A program made the translations under genes and the position numbers. A stretch of 40,797 nt of DNA. Origin: Neobacillus kokaensis. Its GTDB lineage: Bacteria > Bacillota > Bacilli > Bacillales > Cytobacillaceae. Positions 24,670-34,242 of this stretch are shown in pieces (the stretch's first letter is position 1; each line of letters opens with the position of its first letter). The stretch is taken from assembly GCF_014656545.1 (NCBI RefSeq), contig NZ_BNDS01000038.1, forward strand, positions 1-40,797, read 5' to 3'. The notes under the pieces were generated by a model, which ran no database searches, had not been told where the DNA came from, and saw nothing but the letters and a program-made list of their open reading frames with translations.

Positions 24670-25728
24670 TTAGTCCTGAACCTTTAAGCCCATTAAATAT
24701 TCAGCCAATGCATCGAGTTGTTCATCCGTCATATCCGGATATTTACCTGTCATCTCGTTACCTGGTTTATACGTTTCAGGATTTTTAATCCAATTTTTCA
24801 ATTCTTCTTTATTGTGTTCTAGAATACCTGCAACACGGGCTCTTTCACCAAAATTGGTTAAGTTTGGTGCAACACGGGCTGCTTCTGGTTTAACATCAGG
24901 AGTCACAGCATGACATCCAATACAGCTCTTATTGAAAATTTCTTGTCCCTGTGCGGCTACATCTGTTTGTGCTTTTTCTGGTTCTTTTACAGCTTTCATA
25001 TTAGAAACCCAAGCATCAAATTGATCACGGCTGATCGCTTTTACTTTGAAATCCATTAAGGCATGGGATGGTCCGCAAAGCTCGGCACATTTTCCATAGA
25101 ACAGATTTCCAGCTTCATTTGCCTTTTTGTCGTCAAACACTAACCAGAATTTATTGATGTTATCAGTGTTTGTATCCAACTTACCGCCGACTGCCGGAAT
25201 CCAGAAAGAGTGTTTAACATCTAATGATTTTAAGTCAAAATAAACTTTCTCATCCGTAGGTACAACAAGGTCCTGACTGGTAACAATTTTTTGTTTTTCA
25301 TACTCAAAATCCCACCAGTACAAATGAGAGCGTACTTTAATAACTAACGCATCTGAATCCTTCTTATCCATTTCTTTTACATCAGCAAGTTTAAAAGTTG
25401 CCGAAACTGTTGGAACAGCTAAAATTAACAGTAAAAGAATCGGAATAACAGTCCAAATAATTTCTAATGTATGACTTCCTTCAACCTGTTTGGGAATTCG
25501 GTCATCTTTTCTCCGGAAACGGAAAAAAACAATGATAAAAATAACCATTACTATAATAATTACTCCAACCATGATATAAGTACTTAACTTCATTAAATCA
25601 TATTGGATATCTGCAACTTCACCGGCTGGCCTTAAAGCCGAAACGAACGGTTTCCCGCTGCAACCGGAAAGTGCAAGCGCCAACATCGCAAATAACGAAA
25701 CTAGACGCCAATTCGCAAGCCTTTTCAT
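24670..25728 (-). CDS. ctaC: Cytochrome caa3 oxidase subunit II with cytochrome c domain (CtaC)
   Basis: Electron-entry subunit of the oxidase, 352 aa. It has a lipoprotein signal peptide (lipobox LSGC, cysteine at residue 23) and two membrane helices (about 45-70 and 91-110). The CuA domain shows YGKCAELCGPSHALMDFKV, with the two cysteines, histidine and methionine that bind CuA. A fused C-terminal cytochrome c domain begins near 260 and carries the heme-binding CIGCH, with GNEMTGKYPDMTDEQLDALA holding the distal methionine region. This fusion defines caa3 rather than aa3 oxidases. ATG at 25728. Confidence 0.96.
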   Translation of the reverse strand: MKRLANWRLVSLFAMLALALSGCSGKPFVSALRPAGEVADIQYDLMKLSTYIMVGVIIIVMVIFIIVFFRFRRKDDRIPKQVEGSHTLEIIWTVIPILLLLILAVPTVSATFKLADVKEMDKKDSDALVIKVRSHLYWWDFEYEKQKIVTSQDLVVPTDEKVYFDLKSLDVKHSFWIPAVGGKLDTNTDNINKFWLVFDDKKANEAGNLFYGKCAELCGPSHALMDFKVKAISRDQFDAWVSNMKAVKEPEKAQTDVAAQGQEIFNKSCIGCHAVTPDVKPEAARVAPNLTNFGERARVAGILEHNKEELKNWIKNPETYKPGNEMTGKYPDMTDEQLDALAEYLMGLKVQD

Positions 25729-25848
25729 AGCTTCATCAAACCCCTCTTTCGCTTAAAAATTCTTTTTAATGTTTGATCAAAGAAGTATGTAGTCTCTTCC
25801 TATATAATAACCAAGCGGTCAACCTACAGGAGAGAGCAGTCAGCAAAA

Positions 25849-26775
25849 CTAAATCAATGTAACAAGAACCATCGCTACAAAAATAATAGTTAAATATTGC
25901 AATGAGTAAACAAACATTAGTTTTGCCCACTTTATGTCATCTTTGATCCTATATCCATAAATCCCTAAAGCAAGCCAGCCCACATTTAAAAGCATAGCTA
26001 GAATTAGAAATGGGATTCCTAATTTAATAAGAAGAAACGGAATTGGCAGTAATACCGCCACCCAAAATACGATATGAATTTTGGTAGTTTTAAAGCCCTT
26101 TACAACTGGGAGCATCGGAATGCCTGCTGCTCTGTATTCATTTACACGTCTCATGGCAAGCGCATAAAAATGCGGAGGCTGCCAGGCAAACATTAAAATG
26201 AACAAGGCCCACGCCATCATATCAAGATTCGCATCTACTGCAGCCCAGCCTATCAAAGGAGGTACAGCACCAGAAATACTTCCAATAATCGTATTAGATA
26301 CTAATTGCCGTTTTGACCACAATGTATAAAGGAAAACATAACTAAAAACTCCAAGCAGCCCTATTACTGTTGCAGTTACAGTCGTTAAAAATAAAAACAA
26401 CGTTCCAAGTGCAATTAGGAATATACCTAATCCTAATACTTTTGCAGGAAGAACTTTACCAGTTACTGTTGGTCTAGTTTTAGTTCTTTCCATTAGATGA
26501 TCAATATCTCGATCAACATAATTATTTATAACACAGGAGCCTGCAATGATAAGTGAGGAGCCTGCTACGGTATAAAATATAATATCCAGATTATCTAAAA
26601 AGCTTTGGCCGGTAAAATGTAATGCAAGCCACAGCCCCGTAAAAGTAGTAATCAGGTTTGAATTTACAATCCCAATTTTAATCAGGGCCATAAAATCTTT
26701 CCAAGCAGATGTTTGATAAGAATCCAGTGGCAAACTTGCTGCACCATTTTGGGTGGCAGCCTTTGAGTTAGACAT
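25849..26775 (-). CDS. ctaB: Protoheme IX farnesyltransferase CtaB (heme O synthase)
   Basis: Adds the farnesyl chain to heme B to give heme O. The 308-aa membrane protein of the UbiA family has about nine helices. The prenyl-diphosphate motif is NNYVDRDIDHLMERTKTRP (about 85-103, the NxxxDxxxD signature), and the loop YTLWSKRQLVSNTIIGSISG (about 150-169) is also characteristic. It is the first gene of the minus-strand oxidase block, 120 bp ahead of ctaC, and faces ctaA, whose product uses its heme O. Confidence 0.95.
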   Translation of the reverse strand: MSNSKAATQNGAASLPLDSYQTSAWKDFMALIKIGIVNSNLITTFTGLWLALHFTGQSFLDNLDIIFYTVAGSSLIIAGSCVINNYVDRDIDHLMERTKTRPTVTGKVLPAKVLGLGIFLIALGTLFLFLTTVTATVIGLLGVFSYVFLYTLWSKRQLVSNTIIGSISGAVPPLIGWAAVDANLDMMAWALFILMFAWQPPHFYALAMRRVNEYRAAGIPMLPVVKGFKTTKIHIVFWVAVLLPIPFLLIKLGIPFLILAMLLNVGWLALGIYGYRIKDDIKWAKLMFVYSLQYLTIIFVAMVLVTLI

Positions 26776-27370
26776 CCATTTCTCCTCCTAAATTTCTTAA
26801 TACCAATATTCTCAAACAAATAGCAATCAATACTAAAATTTATGATTTAATTTCGAAAGTTACGTATGTATACTTGAGCAGCAAAATAATTCAGTGATTG
26901 TCACAACACTTTCTCTGTATATTAAATCACACTTTTAGTTATTTTTGTGAATTTTTTTTGAATAATTTTTGTCTAATTTGTGAACGAGTTTATTTTCTCC
27001 TGATTGCTACTGTTTTTTCCACATTTTTAAAAAGATTATGTGGAAATTTAAAATATTGATGGATTATAAGGATTTTAATGGACTTATTATGTAGAATTTT
27101 AAAAAGTAATTATTCTAATTAAGTATACCTACTTATAGTTCTAACAAACTCTTATCAAAGTTTCAACTATTTTCACTATAATAATAGGGGGAAATAAAAA
27201 TTATTTATTTAACCGCTGATTTAAAAAAATAATTGATTGAATTCCTGTTCTTTTCGCGCGGAATTAGTTATGATGGATAGGGGTTTTCCCATGTGTGCTT
27301 TGCAATCATTATACTGTCAGCAATAACCAAATACAAATTTTTGAACTTAAAATTAAGAAGGTGAATGTTT
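26776..27370. promoter_or_regulatory. Divergent ctaB/ctaA control region
   Basis: A 595-bp AT-rich gap with no gene. It drives ctaB to the left and ctaA to the right. Two ResD-like boxes on the + strand, TTTGTGAAT (26944-26952) and TTTGTGAAC (26977-26985), are 33 bp apart, about three helical turns, fitting the response-regulator pattern known for the B. subtilis cta genes. A TATACT at 27310-27315 may be the ctaA -10 box. The remainder shows AT-rich sequence with no obvious structure. Confidence 0.6.
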
Positions 27371-28276
27371 TTGCGTCGATCTTTGAAGTGGTTGGCGGTT
27401 GCCACTACAATTGTTATGATATTTATTTTATTAGGCGGGGCATTAGTAACAAAAACTGATTCCGGAATGGGCTGCGGCAAATCTTGGCCATTATGTCATG
27501 GACAATTTCTTCCCACAGATATTAGTCCGGAGTTAGTTATCGAGCTTGCCCACCGTCTAGTCTCTGGCGTGGGCGGATTTATGGTATTAATTCTATCCAT
27601 ATGGTCGTGGAAAGCAATAGGGCATATTAGAGAAACAAAATTCTTATCCTTTCTCTCGATTTTCTTCTTGGTTTTACAAGGCTTGATTGGGGCTGCCGCA
27701 GTTGTCTGGGGCCAATCTGATTTTGTTCTTGCCTTGCATTTTGGAATTTCGCTTATCTCATTTGCGGCAGTATTCTTATTGACACTGCTTATTTTTGAAA
27801 TCGATAAAAAGTTTGATGCTGAAAAACTCTACATTGACAAAAGAATGGGTTTTCATATTGTAGCCATTAGTATTTATAGTTATATTGTCATTTATACGGG
27901 GGCTCTTGTACGCCATACTAAATCCAGTCTTATTTGCCGCGATTGGCCCTTGTGCTTAAATGATAGTCCCTCTCTCCCAGGAAATTTATATGAATGGGTG
28001 CAGATGGGACACAGGGCAGCCGCAGGTATCCTTTTTCTATGGATTGTATATGTTACTATTCTCGCAATTCGTCATTATAAGGAGGAAAAAGTGCTCTACT
28101 GGGGTTGGATTATTTCTCTTGTGCTAGTATCACTGCAGGTTATTGCAGGCGCCTCTATTATCTTCAGCAGGCTGAATCTTTATATCGCCCTTATGCATGC
28201 CTTGTTTATTACTTGCTTATTTGGTGTTTTAAGTTATTTTATTCTTTTATATACAAGGTCTAAACGATATCATTAA
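27371..28276 (+). CDS. ctaA: Heme A synthase CtaA
   Basis: Oxidises the methyl group of heme O to a formyl group, giving heme A. The 301-aa membrane protein has eight helices and four conserved histidines, seen in ELAHRLVSG, LALHFGISL, QMGHRAAAG and ALMHALFI. Two loop cysteine pairs, GCGKSWPLCHG and ICRDWPLCLN, are the Bacillus-type redox cysteines. I start with TTG at 27371, eight bases after AAGAAGGTG; the ATG six bases earlier lies too close to the ribosome site. ctaA converges on pyc through a shared terminator. Confidence 0.94.
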   Translation: MRRSLKWLAVATTIVMIFILLGGALVTKTDSGMGCGKSWPLCHGQFLPTDISPELVIELAHRLVSGVGGFMVLILSIWSWKAIGHIRETKFLSFLSIFFLVLQGLIGAAAVVWGQSDFVLALHFGISLISFAAVFLLTLLIFEIDKKFDAEKLYIDKRMGFHIVAISIYSYIVIYTGALVRHTKSSLICRDWPLCLNDSPSLPGNLYEWVQMGHRAAAGILFLWIVYVTILAIRHYKEEKVLYWGWIISLVLVSLQVIAGASIIFSRLNLYIALMHALFITCLFGVLSYFILLYTRSKRYH

Positions 28277-28310
28277 AAAAAGCTGCCGGTTAATCGGCAG
28301 CTTTTTTTTT
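28275..28310. terminator. Bidirectional terminator between ctaA and pyc
   Basis: Perfect stem AAAAAAAGCTGCCG... (28275-28288) with CGGCAGCT plus T-run (28295-28310), 6-base loop. It directly precedes the pyc stop at 28311 and follows ctaA. Confidence 0.9.
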
Positions 28311-31300
28311 CTATGCTTTTACTAGTTCAATCATTAAGTCTCCCGTTTGAATTGCATCGCCGCTGGTAACATAAATATCTTTCACCACACCAGAAAACGG
28401 AGCTTGAACGGTTGTTTCCATTTTCATTGCTTCAGTAATCATTAGGTGATCACCACGTTCAACCTTTTCACCTTTTTCAACGATTACTTTAATAACTGTG
28501 CCAGGCATTGAAGCGGAAATATGGGTTTCATTTTTTGGATCGCCTTTTAATCTGGAGACTACGGTTGCTTTAATGCTTTCATCTTTAATCACAACCTCAC
28601 GCGGCTGTCCATTTAATTCAAAGTAAATAACTCTTGTACCATCAGCCTGAGGCTGTCCAATTGAGACTAGTTTTACAATCAAAGTTTTCCCTGTTTCAAT
28701 TTCTATTTCAATTTCTTCTCCTAATCTCATACCATACAGGAAGGTAGGGGTATCAAGAACGGATACATTTCCGAACTGTTCAACCGTTTTAATATATTCT
28801 AAAAAGACTTTTGGATATAGTGCATATGAAATAACTTCAAAGTCTGTTACCTGCCTGTTTAATTCCTTATATAACTCTTCTTTTAACAGTTCAAATTCTA
28901 CTGGTTCCAATAATTCCCCAGGTCGAACCTCGAGCGCCTTTTTACCCTTTAGAATCACCTTTTGAAGCTCTTCCGGGAATCCTCCATGCGGCTGACCAAG
29001 GTATCCTTCAAATAATTCAACAACAGAATCCGGAAAATCTAGAGAAGGGCCTTTTTCTAACACTTCTTGCTCAGTTAGATTATTTTGAACCATGAAAAGT
29101 GCCATATCTCCGACGACCTTTGATGAAGGTGTTACTTTAACAATATCACCAAACATTTGGTTTACACGAGAATACATCTCTTTGACATCGTCCCATTGAT
29201 CCCCTAAGCCTACCGCTTTTGCCTGCTGCTGAAGATTGCTATATTGACCTCCTGGCATTTCATGCTGATATACTTCAGAATGAGGCGCCACCATTCCGCT
29301 CTCAAAATCTTGATAATATTTTCTAACATCTTCCCAATAATGCGAAAGCTTTTCAAGAGCGTCGATATGAACTGCGGGCTTTCTTTCACTGCCTTGAAGC
29401 GCATAATACAATGAATTAGCACTTGGCTGGGACGTTAATCCAGCCATCGTACTTAAGGCAGTATCTACGATATCAACCCCGCCGTCAATAGCACGTGCAT
29501 AAGTAAAGATACCATTGCCGCTCGTATCATGTGTATGAAGGTGAATCGGAATATCAACAGTGGCTTTTAATTCGGAAATTAGTCTGTAAGCAGCTTCCGG
29601 TTTCAATAATCCCGCCATATCTTTAATTGCCAAAATATGTGCTCCTTGATTTTCGAGCTCTTTTGCCAGATTTTTATAATATTCCAGGTTATACTTTGTT
29701 CTTGTTGGATCCAAAATATCGCCTGTGTAACAAATAGCAGCCTCTGCAATCTTGCCGCTCTGCCTTACGGCATCAATTGCAGTTTCCATTCCTTTTACCC
29801 AATTTAAACTATCAAAGATTCTAAAAACATCAATTCCAGCGCTAGCGGATTGTTTAACAAATTCCCTTATAACATTATCTGGATAGTTTTTATAACCAAC
29901 TGCATTTGCACCGCGGAAGAGCATTTGAAATAACACATTAGGAATTTTTTCCCTTAGCGTTAATAATCTCTCCCATGGATCTTCTTTTAAAAATCTGTAG
30001 GCAACATCGAAGGTTGCTCCGCCCCACATTTCAAAAGAAAATAAATCCGGCAAAAGTTTTGAAGTCGGTTCTGCAATATGTGAAATATCAGTTGTTCTCA
30101 TCCTCGTTGCTAACAATGATTGGTGAGCATCACGGAATGTAGTATCCGTTAATAAAACCTGTTTTTGATTTTTCACCCATTCAACAAGTCCATCTGCACC
30201 TTGAGTATCCAAAATTTGTTTCGTTCCTGTTTTCGCCGGATAATCATATGGCAGTACTGGAATTCTTGGATTCACAAAAACCGGACGCTTTTTCTTTTCA
30301 ATCCCCGGGAAACCATTAATTGTCACATTCCCAATATAATTAAGCATTTTTGTTCCCCGGTCTTTGCTGACAGGGAAAATAAATAATTCCGGAGTTGTAT
30401 CAATAAAAGAAGTATCATATTCACCATTTAAGAATTTTTCGTGCTTTACGACATTTTCTAAGAATGGAATATTTGTTTTAATGCCCCTTATTCTAAACTC
30501 TTGCAGGTTTCGAACCATTTTTGCTGCAGCCTGCTCAAATGTTACTGCCCATGTGGAGAGTTTCACAAGCAATGAATCATAATATGGGGTAATCACGGCT
30601 CCCTGGAAACCGTTTCCTGCATCAAGCCGGACACCGAAACCGCCCCCAGAACGGTAGGCCATGATTTTTCCAGTATCAGGCATAAATTGATTTAAAGGGT
30701 CCTCTGTTGTAACCCTGGACTGGATGGCATACCCAAATAACGGAATTTTATCTTGGGCAGGGATACCGATGATTGGACCATACAGCTCATGTCCCTCCGC
30801 TACAAAAATTTGTGTTTGGACGATATCAATCCCAGTTACCATTTCCGTAATAGTGTGTTCTACTTGTACACGCGGATTTACTTCAATAAAATAAAAATCG
30901 TTTCCGGCAACAAGAAATTCCACAGTTCCTGCATTTATATAGCCGACATTTTTCATTAATTTCACAGCTGCATCGCAAATTTGTTTCCGTAAGTCATCTG
31001 AAAGAGAACTAGGTGCGATTTCAACAACCTTTTGATGACGTCGCTGCACTGAACAATCCCGTTCATAAAGATGTACAATGTTGCCATGTTTGTCACCAAT
31101 GATTTGAACTTCAATATGCTTGGGCTTTTCAATTAATTTTTCAACATAGACTTCATCATTGCCAAATGCTGCTTTTGCTTCCGATTTTGCCCGGGTAAAT
31201 GCCTCTTGTACTTCTTCCCGGTTTCTAACAATTCTCATACCTCTTCCGCCGCCGCCAAGAGCCGCTTTAATCATTATTGGGTACCCATATGCATTGGTAA

Positions 31301-31751
31301 ATTCCTCTACTTCGCTTAAGTTCTGTACAGGTCCGCCGCTGCCAGGTATGACTGGTATGCCAGCGAGTTCTGCCTGATGTCGTGCCTTCACTTTATCGCC
31401 GAACATATCTAAATGTTCACTTGTCGGCCCAATGAAAATAATACCTTCCTCTTCACACCGCTTAGCGAAATGAATATTTTCAGATAAGAACCCATAACCC
31501 GGGTGTATGGCATCGGCACCGCTTCTTTTAGCAATGGCAATAATGCCGTCAATATCTAAATAGGCATCAATCGGTTTTTTTCCTTCTCCTACTAAATAAG
31601 CTTCATCCGCCTTATAACGGTGGTAAGAACCGGAATCTTCTTTTGAATATATTGCAACAGTACGAATATTCAGTTCAGTACATGCGCGAAAAACCCTTAT
31701 TGCTATTTCTCCTCTGTTTGCAACTAAAACTTTATTTATTTGTCTTGTCAC
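28311..31751 (-). CDS. pyc: Pyruvate carboxylase
   Basis: Anaplerotic enzyme making oxaloacetate from pyruvate, bicarbonate and ATP; a cytosolic tetramer. The 1146-aa chain has the complete layout: N-terminal biotin carboxylase (about 1-450) with HPGYGFLSENIHFAKR, the KAALGGGGRGMRIV ATP loop and ERDCSVQRRHQKVVEIAPSS; the carboxyltransferase (about 530-800) with DTTFRDAHQSLLATRMRT and the metal-binding HTHDTSGNG; and the biotinyl domain with EAMKMETTVQ, biotin on Lys1110. The GTG start at 31751 follows AAAGAGGTG. The gene lies downstream of ftsW, after a hairpin. Confidence 0.97.
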   Translation of the reverse strand: MTRQINKVLVANRGEIAIRVFRACTELNIRTVAIYSKEDSGSYHRYKADEAYLVGEGKKPIDAYLDIDGIIAIAKRSGADAIHPGYGFLSENIHFAKRCEEEGIIFIGPTSEHLDMFGDKVKARHQAELAGIPVIPGSGGPVQNLSEVEEFTNAYGYPIMIKAALGGGGRGMRIVRNREEVQEAFTRAKSEAKAAFGNDEVYVEKLIEKPKHIEVQIIGDKHGNIVHLYERDCSVQRRHQKVVEIAPSSLSDDLRKQICDAAVKLMKNVGYINAGTVEFLVAGNDFYFIEVNPRVQVEHTITEMVTGIDIVQTQIFVAEGHELYGPIIGIPAQDKIPLFGYAIQSRVTTEDPLNQFMPDTGKIMAYRSGGGFGVRLDAGNGFQGAVITPYYDSLLVKLSTWAVTFEQAAAKMVRNLQEFRIRGIKTNIPFLENVVKHEKFLNGEYDTSFIDTTPELFIFPVSKDRGTKMLNYIGNVTINGFPGIEKKKRPVFVNPRIPVLPYDYPAKTGTKQILDTQGADGLVEWVKNQKQVLLTDTTFRDAHQSLLATRMRTTDISHIAEPTSKLLPDLFSFEMWGGATFDVAYRFLKEDPWERLLTLREKIPNVLFQMLFRGANAVGYKNYPDNVIREFVKQSASAGIDVFRIFDSLNWVKGMETAIDAVRQSGKIAEAAICYTGDILDPTRTKYNLEYYKNLAKELENQGAHILAIKDMAGLLKPEAAYRLISELKATVDIPIHLHTHDTSGNGIFTYARAIDGGVDIVDTALSTMAGLTSQPSANSLYYALQGSERKPAVHIDALEKLSHYWEDVRKYYQDFESGMVAPHSEVYQHEMPGGQYSNLQQQAKAVGLGDQWDDVKEMYSRVNQMFGDIVKVTPSSKVVGDMALFMVQNNLTEQEVLEKGPSLDFPDSVVELFEGYLGQPHGGFPEELQKVILKGKKALEVRPGELLEPVEFELLKEELYKELNRQVTDFEVISYALYPKVFLEYIKTVEQFGNVSVLDTPTFLYGMRLGEEIEIEIETGKTLIVKLVSIGQPQADGTRVIYFELNGQPREVVIKDESIKATVVSRLKGDPKNETHISASMPGTVIKVIVEKGEKVERGDHLMITEAMKMETTVQAPFSGVVKDIYVTSGDAIQTGDLMIELVKA

Positions 31752-31785
31752 CCAAAAGCACCTCTTTTATATGTAGTTAAAACCG

Positions 31786-31806
31786 CAGGACCTTTAAGTG
31801 GTCCTG
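31786..31806 (-). terminator. Hairpin between ftsW and pyc
   Basis: 7-bp stem CAGGACC (31786-31792) and GGTCCTG (31800-31806), 7-base loop, with TTTTAAC after it on the minus strand. It is a weak terminator that could allow some read-through from ftsW into pyc. Confidence 0.5.
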
Positions 31807-31815
31807 ACGATTTGC

Positions 31816-33024
31816 TTAAATATAATAAACCTTTCCATCTCTATGCTGCACACCATTTTTATCTTGTCCCTGTTTGTTCTTGTATTTCTTTTCAAATTTC
31901 ACAAACATGGATACATTGACAAGTATCCCCGCTGCAGCAGCAAGCATTAACAGTGAAGACCCTCCGTAGCTGACGAAAGGAAGGGTAACGCCGGTCAGGG
32001 GAATAAGTCCTGAAACTCCCGCAAGATTAATAAAAGATTGTATCCCAATCATGCTTGAAATACCGATTGCCAGGAGACTTCCGAATGGGTCCTGGCATTG
32101 AAGCCCGATATAAATTCCTCTTAAGACAATATACGAGAGCAAAAGAATCACAAACCCTACGCCCCAAATCCCCAATTCTTCAGCAATGACAGCCATAATA
32201 AAATCTGTATGTGATTCCGGCAAATACCCTAGTTTTTGAATACTTTTCCCGAGCCCAAGTCCATTTATCCCGCCTGATCCAATAGCAATATAAGAATTGG
32301 CTAATTGGAAACCAGCACCTTGGACATATTCCTCAGCAAATGGGTTTTCCAATACCGCGAATCGGCTGGCACGCTTTTCCGAAAAAATATGCCCCTTCAT
32401 TGCAAAGACAAGCGGGATAAGAACAATAAGCATCATAATAAGTAACTTCGTGATGTTTTTGAAATTCATTCCCGAGCAAAGCACAATTGTCCCAGCAATT
32501 AGGGCAATAATACTCGCGGTTCCATAGTCAGGCTGCAGTATGATTAAGAAGCAGACGATAAATAAATAGGCAAGCGGCGGTAGAACACCTTTGTTAAATT
32601 GATTGATATAGGCTTGCTTTTTGGCATAAACCGCTGATAAATAAATAATCACACCTAGTTTAACAAATTCCGACGGCTGAATCCTAAAAGAGCCAATCCC
32701 ATACCAGCTTTGTGCACCACCGGCTACAACACCAAATACAAACAAGCCCAAAAGAGTTGCAATCGATCCGACTACAATTAAGACTAATACGTTAGTGAAC
32801 TTCATGATCTTATATGGAATGATGGCTGTCAAAATAAAAATTATAAAAAATCCCATCAGCCATAGCTTTTGTTTTTGATAGAAAAAATCACTGTTCACTT
32901 GGTATCTCTCTGAAACTGCCCATGCCATGCTGGCGCTGTAAACCATCACTAAACCAAATGCACACAATAAAAAAATGGCGATGATCAAAGAATAATCATA
33001 TGATTTTAATATTTTTTTCCCCAT
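31816..33024 (-). CDS. ftsW: Peptidoglycan glycosyltransferase FtsW (SEDS family)
   Basis: SEDS-family glycosyltransferase of septal peptidoglycan synthesis. The 402-aa protein has about ten transmembrane helices. Family signatures include SYDYSLIIAIFLLCAFGLVM (residues 7-26), the WYGIGSFRIQPSEFVKLGV loop with the QPSE motif (about 114-132), the LPESHTDFIMAVIAEELGI region with catalytic-site residues (about 270-288), and TGVTLPFVSYGGSSLLM. I start at ATG 33024 (MGKKILKSYDYSL), as in B. subtilis, with GAGGA upstream; the 27 extra residues of the longer frame are not supported. Could also be a rodA/spoVE paralogue, but position and length favour ftsW. Confidence 0.92.
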   Translation of the reverse strand: MGKKILKSYDYSLIIAIFLLCAFGLVMVYSASMAWAVSERYQVNSDFFYQKQKLWLMGFFIIFILTAIIPYKIMKFTNVLVLIVVGSIATLLGLFVFGVVAGGAQSWYGIGSFRIQPSEFVKLGVIIYLSAVYAKKQAYINQFNKGVLPPLAYLFIVCFLIILQPDYGTASIIALIAGTIVLCSGMNFKNITKLLIMMLIVLIPLVFAMKGHIFSEKRASRFAVLENPFAEEYVQGAGFQLANSYIAIGSGGINGLGLGKSIQKLGYLPESHTDFIMAVIAEELGIWGVGFVILLLSYIVLRGIYIGLQCQDPFGSLLAIGISSMIGIQSFINLAGVSGLIPLTGVTLPFVSYGGSSLLMLAAAAGILVNVSMFVKFEKKYKNKQGQDKNGVQHRDGKVYYI

Positions 33025-33162
33025 TAACGACGTCCTCATTTTCAAATTGATTGATATCATTCTATTATAATAGAAAATGAACACTATGGCTTGAAGAAAG
33101 GACAATTTGTTACAACATTTTAATATAGAAGATTCAGAAAAGTCAATTCAAAATAATAATAA

Positions 33163-33198
33163 AAAACTCAAACAATCTTGAAAAATTGTTTGAGTTTT
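33163..33198 (-). terminator. Terminator of ylaN
   Basis: 14-bp perfect stem AAAACTCAAACAAT (33163-33176) and ATTGTTTGAGTTTT (33185-33198), loop of 8, followed on the minus strand by TTATTATT. It lies just past the ylaN stop. Confidence 0.85.
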
Positions 33199-33202
33199 CC
33201 CA

Positions 33203-33484
33203 TTACTTTCTCAGGGATGCATCGTGAAGCGCAGATAATTCTTTTTCTAATGTATCAATAATCGCTTTACCATCCTTACTTTCAATTAATCCCAATCGAA
33301 CAGCAAAGTCTATTTCTCTAGACAGACCAAACATTTGTGTATCCAATACCTCTTCATAAAGAGGGCATTGAGGCATCGTGAGATTGTCCATTTGCACTTT
33401 AATAAGCTTTAAAATTTTAGCAGCGTCAGCCTGTAATAAGGCATATGCTTTCTCATGGTGATTCACGATCATTTCAGACGCCAA
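33203..33484 (-). CDS. ylaN: YlaN, iron-responsive Fur-partner protein
   Basis: A 93-aa small helical protein, nearly identical in its core to B. subtilis YlaN (MDNLTMPQCPLYEEVLDTQM then FGLSREIDFAVRLGL). It is important in iron homeostasis; homologues bind iron and relieve Fur repression. I start at TTG 33484: it gives the family's 93 residues (MASEM...) and lies seven bases after GGGGGGAT, whereas the ATG immediately before it is only four bases from that site. ATG at 33487 would add one residue. It diverges from ylaL. Confidence 0.9.
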   Translation of the reverse strand: MASEMIVNHHEKAYALLQADAAKILKLIKVQMDNLTMPQCPLYEEVLDTQMFGLSREIDFAVRLGLIESKDGKAIIDTLEKELSALHDASLRK

Positions 33485-33657
33485 CATTGATCCCCCCATT
33501 TCAGAGCGATTTTATTCAACTTATCTATAAATTTTACCGTTTACAAGCGAAAATTGCAAGGACTATGAAGTCTGTTACAAGAAAACTGTTTAGAATTATG
33601 AATTTGTTTCGAGAAACGCTATACTTATATTGGTTAATCATTAGGGGGTATACATGG

Positions 33658-34155
33658 ATGGAAAATATTATTATTATTTCTGGGAAGGTAAGATACTCAA
33701 TTACACTGGATCCGAGTACGTGGATTTTTGATGATCGCCGGCTTGATTTAACGACTTATTTCACAAGAGAAGAAGAAACTGATAATACTATAGAAGAATA
33801 TACAAAAGCGGTTTCTAAACATTGGGACCGCGAAATTATGGAAGGTGCTGTCTTTCCACCAACATTAAAAACAGAGAAAAAATTTGAAAAAGAAAAAGTT
33901 TTAACCGGAACGTTTGGTATGCTTTTTAAGCCCTTCCTACAAAACTCCGAACCTGAAGCAGATGCTGCCTTTCTTATCATTAAAACGAAGGACGGGGAAT
34001 TAGAACTGCCTTTAAAAGAAGCAGATGGGCTTATATTGAAGTTTTCCGATAACGGCAAACCACTTACAGCCGATGGACCAGTCCATGTTTATTTCGGGGA
34101 CGGTTCTAACGTGAAGCACCCAATAAAAAATGTAACCGAATTTATCGTAAAATAG
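33658..34155 (+). CDS. ylaL: YlaL-type hypothetical protein
   Basis: A 165-aa soluble acidic protein. The N-terminal half (ISGKVRYSITLDPSTWIFDD) is conserved around a DPSTWIFDDR strip; the C-terminal half, AAFLIIKTKDGELELPLKEA, then PVHVYFGDGSNVKHPIKNVT, looks beta-rich. It occupies the ylaL place between ylaN and phoH. No enzyme motif is visible; function is unknown. The ATG at 33658 is preceded by TTAGGGGGT; the ATG four bases earlier is out of frame, and the 71-residue longer frame is not supported. ylaM (glutaminase in B. subtilis) is missing here. Confidence 0.75.
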   Translation: MENIIIISGKVRYSITLDPSTWIFDDRRLDLTTYFTREEETDNTIEEYTKAVSKHWDREIMEGAVFPPTLKTEKKFEKEKVLTGTFGMLFKPFLQNSEPEADAAFLIIKTKDGELELPLKEADGLILKFSDNGKPLTADGPVHVYFGDGSNVKHPIKNVTEFIVK

Positions 34156-34200
34156 ATATTATGGAAAGTCTCGGCGTTACTGTATATCTTGAATGAAGCA

Positions 34201-34227
34201 ACGGGTGCCTTTGGCACCCGTTTTCTT
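34201..34227 (+). terminator. Terminator between ylaL and phoH
   Basis: 9-bp perfect stem ACGGGTGCC (34201-34209) and GGCACCCGT (34213-34221), 3-base loop, then TTTCTT. The two genes converge here; it fits mainly + strand transcripts. Confidence 0.85.
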
Positions 34228-34242
34228 GATCATACTAATTTC

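Noticed and set aside
4964..31751. Sequence likeness between the biotin carboxylase gene (4964-6301) and the start of pyc
   Set aside because: Ordinary paralogy of the biotin carboxylase domain, not a recent duplication or repeat.
31816..33105. 429-aa frame for ftsW
   Set aside because: The first 27 residues (rich in Phe and Ile) have no ribosome site and are absent from FtsW proteins; the ATG at 33024 matches the family start.
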